Below the pieces are notes generated by a model. The model saw nothing but the letters and a program-made list of their open reading frames with translations. It did no database searches and was not told where the DNA came from. From positions 9,802,898-9,866,897 of the forward strand of contig OZ025287.1 of the NCBI GenBank assembly GCA_964019165.1: a stretch of DNA of 64,000 nucleotides, in the 5' to 3' direction. The stretch's first letter is position 1. Every line of letters begins with the position of its first letter. The translations under genes were made by a program, and so were the position numbers. The stretch comes from Mastigias papua. Its lineage: Eukaryota; Cnidaria; Scyphozoa; Rhizostomeae; Mastigiidae. Shown piece by piece: positions 1 through 26,500 of this stretch.

Positions 1-41
1 ATTTTCATCATTCGTCATTTAATCTCTCTTCCATTTCTCAG

Positions 42-14640
<14,599 letters not shown>

Positions 14641-16797
14641 GAAGATTGCTTGGAACTTGTCTACTATGATGGATGCCAGTTTATCAGAAATGTATTACTG
14701 AATTGTCAGCTTCCGACTTTTTATTGGTCGGGAAGTATTTAGCAATTCTTAAATGATTTTGATCTTTATCATATAGAATGTTTTGAGCTGTATTCGTTTA
14801 ACTTTTAATCTAAATTAAAATGTCGTACGTATAACCATTTACATTACTATGAGTTATCCATACACACACCTTGTTCAGAATAGTGTTTACAAATAGGATC
14901 GATTATGTATGCTGTGTGTCAACATGCTGTTGACCTGGGACACAATTTCTACAGACCCAAATAAGCAATATTCTAGTGTTAGTGGAGGCTCTTTGGTGCT
15001 GACATCAACTGGATGATCGATTAAGGACCCCCATCCTCTCAATGCCTTGATCAGGCAGTATACATCTTTATGCATCTTTGAATAAAAAGATTCCATGAGC
15101 GAATTATGAAACTTAGTTATGGCCTATATAATTTATTTTTTGTGGAGAAAGTGGCATCACATGTCACAATGGTCCTTAATTACCGAAATTTCAATTCTAA
15201 GATCAGATCGATCAAAACAAAAGAGTTCATGCGATTTTTTATAGACCATAAGAAGAAGGTATTCCAGAGAACAAGAAGTTTATATAACTCAAAAGTATGA
15301 TTTTTCAATTCGACGCCATCGTGCATACCACTGTTATCAACAATATTTGAAAATGATTCATGGATCAGGTACTGCTCGAAGTTGTTTATGTTAACCTCAT
15401 CTCTTTGTAGTGTATTTAACAGATATCGATACGGAGTTTGGCCCAACTGCTGGTATGAGAAAGGTGTAATGCATTTGTTTTCAAAACGAGTTTATACGTG
15501 TTTCACCTTTCTTCAGTTGTCTGGTACAAGGGACACGATCATATCTTATTACATATTTGCAAATTATGCCCCTTGAATTCAACAAAGCGTTTCGACCTTT
15601 CCACAATCCTGATTTTATTTTCTTAAGTGGTCTCTGTTTACAGCTTGCAACTATATGGGCATAAACCGGTATGAGTTCTGCGGGTACCATAGACATATTG
15701 TGATGTGCAATTCAATCTTTTGGTCTAGGTCTTATTTCTATTACAATGTTGCATGGTAGTAGTATATGGGATCAGATCATTCGAAAATCAATTCAATCTA
15801 ACGGCTTGGAGTAAAAAAGAGGGTGAGTTTATGAAAATTACAGTTAAAAGTTGTTTGTTTGTGACTATGCTTTTGATATTTATGCAGCCCTGTTCTTAGT
15901 CTTATGCGACAGGTTTTGTAGATAAGTCTGAAGCATTGATAAGTTATGTCATGATTATTTGGGGGCGGAGAATTTCAAACCTTTTAAGATTGGAGATGAA
16001 TTACAGTCAACTGAATCCTTATTACGTAACCACATAAAAACCACGTAACTACTTATAAAATAGTTTAGAACACTTATAAAAACTCTCAATAATGTAGTTA
16101 CGTCGCTTAAGATTGGAAAACGATGTCGAAAGTGCAACTTGGTTTGTTATTTCGTAATTGGATCTGACGATCGATGGGGTTTGATTTAAAAAGAAAGACA
16201 TTATAACTTCTATTGTCATTTGACACTTTCAAACATTCAACTAAGAACTACTTTTTTCAGCAACTTCGTCTCCTTATTTAATTAATTTGATTTACTGTCT
16301 CAGATTAAACAGACAGAATCCGAAATCATACAAAGTGGTTTCTTAACTCTATTGGTTGTCGGACATTTAGAATCTGAGAACTGAGAGAGTTAAAGAGAGA
16401 TTTTAGGACTTCAGGAGTAAGTCAATTTTGATTGTAAATATATTTAATAAACAATTTTTACTGATTGGTTCTTCTTCTAGCCACCAATTGGTTTCACTTA
16501 ATATGTAACTATCCTGCAGACTTAAGACCATTTCAAGAATTTAAAAAATTTCATATTGTACATTCTTGTAGCACCATCTAAAGCAATAGATGGTGTTATT
16601 ACAAGGAGACTTAGTTCCTACTATTGGAAGAGATCATATCAGGTTTTGGCCTACTCTTCCTGAAAGCTGTTCGCATAACGTCTCATGTCAACGGCCTCTT
16701 AGTATTCATCAATGGCCTATTTAATTAATATGTCTCCAATAAATAGTTCATACATATAATGGGTCCTGGAAATGGTCCGAAACGTTCATGCCATAAC

Positions 16798-16849
<52 letters not shown>

Positions 16850-17454
16850 ATAATATAATATAATATAATATAATATAATATAATATAATATAATATAATA
16901 TAATATAATATAATATAATATAATATAATATAATATAATATAATATAATATAATATAATATAATATAATATAATATAATATAATATAATATAATATAATA
17001 TAATATACAATATTAAAAGAGAAAAGAAACTACCGACTGGATGCATCTTACTATTATATTAATCAAAATTCATTAGAGGCATCGTGGCTTTCTCTGTTAT
17101 CGTCTTGGTTTTAAACGTTTCAGTAATCTCCGTTGAAAGCTTGACCAGCAAGTTCCAAGAAGCAAGCAGGATTTTGATCTTTGATATATCCAGATCTCCG
17201 TAATTTTTCAGCGGAGTGTTCTTTATACCTTTTTCGTGATGAACAGAATTTTCGCTCCTCTGAAGGAGCACTGCAGAATCCGAAATATATTTGAACTACG
17301 CTTCTATCTAATATTTGCATTTGCTTGATGAGAACCTACTCCATTATTGCATTTCAGTAATATACTGCCTAACACTGTCTATGATAACGCCTCTATGATT
17401 TTAGTAGATAATTCAATATGGTTTATAAATAATTATTTATCTTACGAATAGATC
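14641..17454. other. Spacer between gene A and gene B
   Basis: 2.8 kb from the gene A stop to the gene B start. It holds short - strand open frames at 14887-15696 that I cannot assign, a hairpin at 16565-16607 (CACCATCT/AGATGGTG), a Penelope-like CCGAAACGTT end at 16778-16787, and microsatellites. The gene B promoter must lie here or upstream, but I see no convincing TATA or initiator. Confidence 0.6.
16797..17007. repeat. (TGAT)n followed by (TAATA)n
   Basis: About 50 bp of TGAT tetranucleotide changes abruptly to about 158 bp of TAATA pentanucleotide. It starts 10 bp after a CCGAAACGTTCATG phrase, the same kind of junction seen at the Penelope 3' ends. Confidence 0.9.
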
Positions 17455-17545
17455 ATGATATCAAGGATAGTCTCTGTTGTCAAATGGCTCCTGGTCTTAT
17501 ATTGTTCTGGAGCATTCGCTGACAAATGGAACAAGCGATCTGCAG
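17455..17545 (+). CDS. Gene B exon 1 (signal peptide)
   Basis: It encodes M-I-S-R-I-V-S-V-V-K followed by a hydrophobic core (WLLVLYCSGAFA), then a charged segment with a KR pair. Cleavage after AFA, about residue 22, is plausible. The phase-1 donor GTAGCC follows the single G at 17545. The 643-bp intron after it shows nothing I can name. Confidence 0.75.
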
Positions 17546-20500
17546 GTAGCCATGTCATTTTCCTTTAACAAAAGCCTATTCTTCGCTTCTTCATACCTAC
17601 AGCCAATTCAACGTGTCTTGAAGCTTCATGTGTTTATTAGCATTGTTGTCCTCTGAGAATTTTTCTTGAAATCTTAAGTCCTGAATGTAGCCCGACTCCC
17701 AATCTTCCGAGAGTCAGATAGAAGTTGCATGGTATCAAAGTCGTTTTGCAGCAAGACTGAGAGTCGTAACTATAATTTTGCAACGCGATTTAGGCTTGTA
17801 CAACTGAATAGATGTCTTATCAAAAAGCAAGCAGGTTGTTTAAAGAAAACCAGTTAGACTTGTAATGAACAATTAGGTGATGATTTTAGCACCAAGAGCC
17901 TTGAACATACAACTTGACCTGTTTCCATTGCAGCATCGTTGCCTGAAGTTATAAGAATGAGTATATATAGCTAAATAGTTGGCAAATGCTTCAACTTTAA
18001 AGACTTGTAGATGGAATGATACATCAATGGTACATTTTATTACAGATATTACATAGGTATAAATATGCAGAGTTTACTGTTACTTGTTGAATTAAATATG
18101 TATTGGTAAAGGAACATAGCTTTATTTCCTTAGCATACTGCCATCTAGCGCCTCTCAATTGCCCATCAAGATTTCTTTTCCTTCTCAGATGCACCATCAT
18201 TCTTGGAGATTATTGCTGCTAAGCCTCCAAGCTTCAAAATAGGAGGAACCGATTGCTCTTTCACAAAAGAAAGTGATGATTGCCCTATTAAGTACAAGGC
18301 AAAAGGAACCTGTAATTTGCATATAGTGTCAACACAGTTGTTTCCCAATATAAATCTGGAAGAGAGTACAAATAGATTCATTGTCACTGCCAAGTTTGAA
18401 ACAGCAAGGCTGGAAATCTTTGCTTGTCAAGGTAATCCAAAGGATGGCATGGTCAGTTTTGTGGCAAAATCAGTTGAATCTGTGGAGCTTGTACCTCAAC
18501 AATTGACATTGGGAGCAGAGGCTCGACTGAAGGTTTCTTGGAGTACACTGGCCATATTTGATCCCAAGAAGCTTGAAGTAAAAGTTAGAGGTTTTACCTC
18601 TATAGGTCAGTTCTCCATTATCGTTTCTCAAAATTTGTATATTTACCATTTACATCACATATTGGTTGCTTTTGACTCGAAGAAGGGAACAGACAAGATA
18701 GAGCTACAAGTTAAATTGAAGTTTGTAATGCAGCAATCCTATACGAGCGATAAAATGAGCCATTAAATTTACTGATGTTTCTTGAGCCAAAAGCAAATAT
18801 TTCCGTTTGATTTCTACTTTCCTTAACGATTTTTCTAGGTAGCGATACGAGAGTTAGACTTAGTCTTCAGAAGTCGATTGAAGATTCTGATTACACTTTA
18901 AAGTTTAACCTTGGTACTCTCAACTTGAACACGTTTTTGGCTAAGTTTGGCATTGATGCTTCACAGATGATTAGTCCTGAATTGAATTTTGCTAGCAGCA
19001 GAATAGGCCTAGCCACTTTGATCATGCAAGACCCTGAGGTTACTGGACTTTTCTCTCCTGGTGGTGGATTTGAAATTGTTGCCACAGGAAAAGTAACTGC
19101 ACCAGAACTTCCAGCCGATGCTTCAAAATTTTACCTTATTGTGCAAGATTTCAAAGAATGGACCTCAGATTCTACAAATGATGGTTATAGCAAGCCAATT
19201 GCAGCTATTTTCGCACTTTATGAAAGTATGTAAACTTTTCAGGTATCGGATTTCATATTCTATGTTGATGACTTCTTAACTTGTCATTTTGGGTTATCAC
19301 AAGCCTATTGAATCCACCTGTTAGAGGATCCTTTGCAGAAAAGATTGAAATTCTGCTCATAGAACACGAATAGCTTATGAGTATGACAGATATGTTTCCT
19401 CAAAAAATTTCTCAACTATTCTATCTTATTTATTTATGCAAATTTTTCTAAAGCCATTCAATAATATTTTAGGGGCGGGGGATTATTTTACCTCTTCCAT
19501 TTATTTCTTTGCTTTGTAATTATATATTGTATTAGTCTTTATTTTACTGTACTAATTTTTGTGATGACTTTTGCATAATTAACAATATCAAATTGTATGT
19601 AATGGAACTTAAGCATTGATACTGAAATGAAACCATTGAAACATTTTAACTTCTATTTCTTTCTTTCTGTCTTTTCACGTACTAATGAATTCCATTTCAC
19701 CCTTCATTGTTTTATCCCCTTTGCTCAAATGCTACACTAATACAGATTTTATTGTAGCGTTACAATTCAATGCGTTGGTAACTTCCATTGCCTTTGAAAC
19801 ATATTCTATCAATTGTAGATGAGAGGGTAGAAGACACTGTCAGATCACTCGCGCATTTGGACGTGCCGCGGCTAGGTATATTCAAACGTGTAGACGAGGT
19901 TGCAATTACGGTAGCTACGAAGCCAGTCATTAATATCAATTCAAAAGCTTTGCGGACACTGGCTGATAAGTTTGTACCAATAGAAGGAATGGACATGATT
20001 TCAGCAGGGCTAACAGTAATGCACTATACGCCGAATAAGAATAGCGACATCAAAGACAAAAACCAGGGAGTACGTTATTCAGGTCGTTTTCTCTGATCTT
20101 TCTATATCACAATCAATAAATGTCCCCAGTCAGCCTCTGTCTAGTTGTGGCTCAGATTTTACTTGTATTTCATAGAGTTAACGCTATTGTTATCTGCACT
20201 GTCAATGTACCCATAAAACAACCACTTTATCTGTTGATTAATCGACCAATCAGTTAATCATTCAATTTATAGTCGATCAGTCTTTGAAGTGATCATTCAG
20301 TCAACCATCAAAGCAACTGATCACTCAATCCAAATCCTACCTTATGTTTAGTAAAACACTCAAAATTGTAACCATCTAGCTTTCATCATGCCCTCGTTGA
20401 TTTCATCACCTAAAGCATTTATCTACCGCTATGCATTATCACTAACGATCACTAGCAATCACTAACAATCACTAACAATCACTAGCACTTTCGATCACAG

Positions 20501-23500
20501 TGATCAGTATTTAGTATGATTCCATACTTCGTCTGTAGCATTTCTTATCTGCAAGCCGCTTGCTAAGCAGTTAGCATATACTATCTGGAAGCATTTCGAT
20601 TGGATGTTAAGGTCCGGCCAGACGATTTAATAGTTCGTGCAACATTCATCCAACAATTGTAGCATAGCAATTTCATCATGGTGTATCAAAGTGACCCAAA
20701 GAATGAAAATAATTCATAGCTTAGGTAACCTGGAAACAACCTCAATCACAGACAATCGCTACATGAGCATTATTTGACCCGGGCCAACAATGACAACAAA
20801 ATTTTCATGCAGCTTGGTCAAGTCGATGAAAAGGTGTAGAGCTGAAGAGATGTCAGCAACTGTGGAAAAGTTTCTGGTGAATCGGAGAAGGATCTGATTG
20901 TGGACTGAAAGAATTTTTCTCATAAAGATTCATTGGCTCGAAATTTTTTGAAAAAAGACACATTGCACCATCAGGTTCCATTTGGAAACATTTATGCTAA
21001 GGGAAAAGTCTGTTGGTACTACAGAACTTCACTACAGCACGAAAAAGCGGTACCATGTTTTAACCATACTGAAAAGCTTTTTTCGTCCGACACTCATCAG
21101 AGTATGAAACGTCAGATAACGACCGAAAGGTGAACCAAAATTTATAGCCAGATGCGGGTACACGTGATATGATGAATAATGTGTCCAGTTAGCCATATGA
21201 TGGCCACTTGGCACCTATTGTAGTAAACAATGGTGAATAGGTGCCAAGTGGCCAATCATATGGCTAACTGGACACATTATTCATCATATCACGTGTACCC
21301 GCATCTGGCTATAAATTTTGGTTCACCTTCCGACGTTTCATACTCTGACGAGTGTCGGACGAAAAAAGCTTTTCAGTATGGTTAAAACATGGTACCGCTT
21401 TTTCGTGCTGTAGTGAAATTTATGCTAAGCCAGAATCTGAGACTACAAGACAGTCGAACTACGAAATCTGGCCGCTACAGCGTACTGCATCTGTTTGTGA
21501 CTCATGATCAAGTCGCATCAACTAAACGTCATTACTTCCTTATTTATGCTCATGCTTGAACCTGATAAATTTTTTTCTCCTTGACCGAACGATCCTACAT
21601 CATCTAAAACCTTCTCAGAACAATTTTTCGCTAATGTTGGATTAACACAGCATTTTTCGAGCCTCTTCCAGCACTTTTTGGGTTACCCAATTTTTGCCAT
21701 TTAGCAATCTAGGATGAATATTCGATAAAATGTTTAGAGCAAATTGTCTGACGAAATGATACTTTGATTGGAGCTTTATCATGCATCATTATTAGCATTG
21801 ACTTTTGCAATCATGCATATTAATCATTCGAACCAATCAGTCGTGTTGATCAATCATGAATCATACACAGCTGTCTAATAGGTCTGTTCAATATTCGATT
21901 TAAAAATGCAATTCTAGAATTTACAAGGCTCACTAATGCATGAAACATAATGCATGAACGAAACCCAGAGGAGCAGCATACCATTTCAACCGCAGGGTCA
22001 TGATACTAAACTAACTACAAAAACAACTGAAAAGAGTAACAAACAAAAATTGCACTCAGTTATTGATACCAATGATATGTGATCTTGAATGATAACGTAG
22101 TGCTTCATTTTCCGAGCATCTCAAAACACTTTTTATTCCATTTATTACTGTTAAATCAAGATTTTAACTTATGAACTTTATGCCTTTCAGACTGCTAAGA
22201 GAATCCTCTTTCGGGTTGAGGTCACTCAACATGGGCTTACTTGGACTTCACCTCAGAGGATTGAGACACAAATGGAAAAGTTAGGTAGTCTTGTCTGGTC
22301 ACTGAGAGGATGCAGGGAGAAGCTATCAATACCATTTGAAACAAAAGGAGTTTTGGTTGACATAAAGTTTGTGAAAAAGAACGGACAAATGGAAGTGAGT
22401 TTCAATTTAACTGAACGAGTGCCAGTTTTGGAAAATGGCCTTGTTAGTTTGTTTAATTCAACTATCACATTATTTTCAAAAGAAAAGACAAGCGATTGCA
22501 GCTGGGAGTTGCGCGGAAAAGGCAGAGAATCAATTCTTGGTAAGAAATGATGTCTTAATAGCTGCATTGCTTTTCTCTCTCTTCCCTGCCATAAAATGTT
22601 CTATATATTAATAATTTTTAACCATCGGCCATAGGACAACATCTTGTTACAAGTCCTGAATGCGCCAAAACATATACAGGCGATAATTTTCGGATCATTG
22701 GGCAAGCAAGATTGTCTTTTTATTTAAGTATTTTGGAATCAGTTTACATTAAGACTCAAAATCCAATTTTGTGTTAGCAAAAAGAATTCATTTTCTCCCT
22801 TGGACTCTTCAAAGTAGATAATGGTGAATAGGTGCTAATTGGCCAATCATAGGGCCAACTAGACGTATTATTCATCATATCATGCGCACCCGCATCTGCC
22901 TATATATTTCGGTTCACCTTTCGGTCGTTATCCGACGTCTCATACTCTGACGAGTGCCGGACGGAAAAAGCTTTCAGTATGCTTAAAGAATGACATTTCC
23001 GCATTTTCGTGCCTTAGTCAAATTAAACAGATTTTATTGCATTATATTTACCATAGGCTATTGATAGAATATGATAAATGCAATGAGAATCTTCATTACC
23101 ACCTCTTGACTTTGATTTGTTTACAGATGAACTCGTTGATGTCACTATCTCGCAATCCGATCAACGTACTACCGTCGCCGCAGCGGCAAATATTTTCGAT
23201 ATGGAAACGCTGATGAATCGGACAAAAGCAAAACCGTTCAGTGATGAATATGAGACAGCATTTCCTTTCCTGACAAAGCTTCCATTTACAAACCTTCGAT
23301 ACGAGGCTTCATTCCAATGGAATAAACTTCTAAAGTAGGTCCAGCTCCCTAGAATTCTGTAGTCGCAACTCATTTGCGTTCTGTTTGCTATTGTTTGCCA
23401 TCACCTATTTCATTTACAGGAACAAGCGCTGTCTTTCCTGTTCCTATATTTGGTCTGATATCATAATAAATGCGGAATAACTGGGAATAAATGTAAGCAA

Positions 23501-26500
23501 AGATAAGGCAGTAGAAATTTGAGTGCAGCACAGCATGCTCATGAATAATGAGTTCGGATTGCTTCATGAAATTTGTGGCTGCCGTCTGGGACTACCAATG
23601 TTCGATTATAGATCTCATTTGGTACTGGATTAAATTATACTATAGTATATTATATTATATTATATTATATTTTATGATATTATATTATATGATAGCATAT
23701 TATGTTGTACTATATTATATTATTTTATATTGAACTATATTATATTATATTATATTATATTATATTATATTATATTATATTATATTATATTATATTATAT
23801 TATAATTTAGTATATGATATTATCCTAGGTATTATAGTACATTATCCTGTGATTACTAAAATCATATTCACAGATTTAAAGGTTTTGGATTGGTTGATGG
23901 AAAGCCTAATATAGAGATCATCTATTCAATTATTGGTGGAAAACCACAATTGAAGCTTGGCTTGAAATTCAAACAGCAGAATCTTTACAAAGTTGTTAAT
24001 ATGTTTTATAGAGAAGATAAGATCAAATCAACATGGATAAAGTTTGAAGAAATTTGTATGTATCTGTCGTTTCTAATAAATGGATGGCTACCATAATTGT
24101 CAGTCTTATTTGCAAGTAATACTCTCTCCTTCAACCGATGGTTACTATAAGTCATTGGAAATGAATAATAATTTAACTAAATATTAATTATCATCAATCA
24201 TTAACCCAATAAATAGCAAACATCATCATTGCTCATTTGCCTTTACCACTAGTCTTCAATACCAACAATACATTAGTTCGTACATTTTGCTAGATATGTT
24301 TATTTGCAAACAGTAAGAATTCCAGCCTAGTTGTATCTTAAATATCAATGAGGTATATTCTCAGTAAGTGATTTCTCTGTACAAGATTTTCCTCTTTAAT
24401 CACAAATATTTCAACGAAACAGGCATAGTTGTAAAGACCAGCACAAACAGGAGGCAGCCCATGGTGTTCGATCGTAACAGTCTTCAAGAAGCAGACGAAA
24501 GTGAGTTTCCACTATTGATGTTATTGGATATTTTCTAACCAATAATATATACCTGCAAAATTCACATGGCAAATGTTTTCTCTTCAAAAGAGGCCATTGT
24601 ATGGTTTTTTCACTGATAGTGAAGGCTGTAGAACTGTACAACTGTCAAACTGTGGTAAATAGATGCTATGAAGTTAGAGTAAATAGCTTTCTAATGTCTG
24701 TGGCAATAACACTGCTAGTGCTTAAGCATACTTGCTTATCAATTGCCACTCGTTTGAACTGTGCAATGAACCATGTATTCTTATTTTCTTCAGCAATATG
24801 GTTTGAAATCTCTTCCTTAGCAGCTGTATCGTTTTCAAAAACTACTCATATCAAACTATGCAAATAGTGTCGTGCAGCAAAGCTCTATTCATCATTTGCT
24901 CATTTACCTCTCTTTCATTTCTCAGCTTTCACAAGTGGGATAGGCTTTATTGCTACGAATCTCATGGTGACTGACTGTAACGGAGAGGAGTGGAAAATGT
25001 GCAATTTTCTTAGAACCTACATTGGGAACGTCGTAAGAATGAAGTATACTGGAAAGATGAGACTTCGACAAGTCTCGATGAGCACAAGTCAGCGATTTCG
25101 TTTTGACCTTGGTGTAGCTGTGACGTTCTTTAGATCTAATGCTGTGTCGAAGATAGAATCGAGAAATGGTGGTGATCACCTGTCTTTCGAGGGAAAGATC
25201 TTTCTCACACGAACGCTGGATATGTTTCCTGGTACGTATGTCGAGTTACATTGTGTGGCATATCCTGGGTATCAATGCCAAGTATTACTTTTATACATTC
25301 CATTTCCCAATAATGCGAAGTCATCAACTTTTTGCTGGAGATAGTTGGACCTAGTCTAGTTAACACAACCCATTTAAGGCAAGTTTACCATGTGAAACAA
25401 ATACCCACTTTTTATATAGTGTTAAAATGCAGTTTAACTTCAAAAACTTTCGGTGAATATAAAGTGTTTGACTTCGTCTAGCTCTTTATGTTTCTTATTC
25501 TCTTCTTCTTTAATATATGCAATATTATCTATCCAACTTTTTCTTTACTTGCCATCCGTATCTTGCATCGTATTTATATCATTTGGTTTTTCTGCTGTTT
25601 TTGGCTGTATAGTTAAATTTTTTTCTTATGTTTGCAAATTTTTCTTTCAACAGCGACAATTTACGATGATGGGACAAACAAAATAATGTTAAAATTTGCA
25701 TTTGATCCGAAAAGCCCTTCTGTAAATAATGGGAGAGAACTTTTGGGTGTTTCATATGCAAAGATGTATCCCGTTCGCTCTTCCTTTGAATTGCCAGCAA
25801 CTGAGCGCATCAAAGTTGTAGGTAAGACACATAGGTTTACTATACCTGATATGATACGACCGATAGGAAATTCAGAGGTAGATAATAGTTTTCCTTTCTG
25901 GGAGTCAAAGTATCTAACCTGAAATTATAAAAATTAACATAGTAATAATAATAATAACCGAGAAGGTAGAAATATTTATATTCTCTGTTTTCTCATTTTT
26001 ACCAATGATTTATGTATCGGTTACTTCTGCATAAGCTACTATGTCAATGACTGACTGTTGTATCATTGGCTTGTAGAATTTCAAATCAACAATGTTTACT
26101 AGGATTTTTGCTTAAGATTACCTCGTTAGAGCTTTAAACCTTTTCTAGGAGCTGAAGATTCTTCTGTGAAATCCTCTAGAAATATTGCTCATCAACACAA
26201 TTTCTTGGAACTTCGTTCCCAGTCTTCATAGCTGCCTCTTCTATCTATGGCAGAGTGATTCAAGAAATGATGTTGATACTGACTATGATTATGCTGATTA
26301 TGATGATTATGATGATTTTTGATGTTGATTATTGTTTCTAGATTCTTTTGAGGTATTGTTCTTATTCAGAATTCCAATCGCGCCTTCACATTGGCTCTAT
26401 TGAAGACCGCCAGATTGAATTTTATGGATCAATGAGCAGACAGTACCTATGGTATGGAGGTCCAAATCTTGACGCTAGAGTTAGATTTGTAAGCGAAAGA

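Larger units (their letters stand above)
21028..21417. mobile_element. Foldback element with two hammerhead ribozymes
   Basis: Two arms of about 190 bp meet head-to-head near 21223-21232: GGCCACTTGGCACCTATT on the left matches its complement from 21236. The right arm lacks a short segment found in the left arm (around TCGGTCGTTATC), so they are not a perfect assembly mirror. Each arm carries a hammerhead motif near its outer end and ends in CACTACAGCACGAAAAAGCGG or its complement. It lies in gene B intron 4. Confidence 0.8.

Noticed and set aside
17422..17430. TTTATAAAT as a TATA box of gene B
   Set aside because: It lies only 25 bp before the ATG, which would leave almost no leader, and such AT-rich strings are frequent here.
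26150..26250. An extra gene B exon after TTTTCTAG near 26150
   Set aside because: The matching gene A region (2895-2990) has a shifted frame and no conserved donor, and exon 10 joins exon 11 in phase without it.
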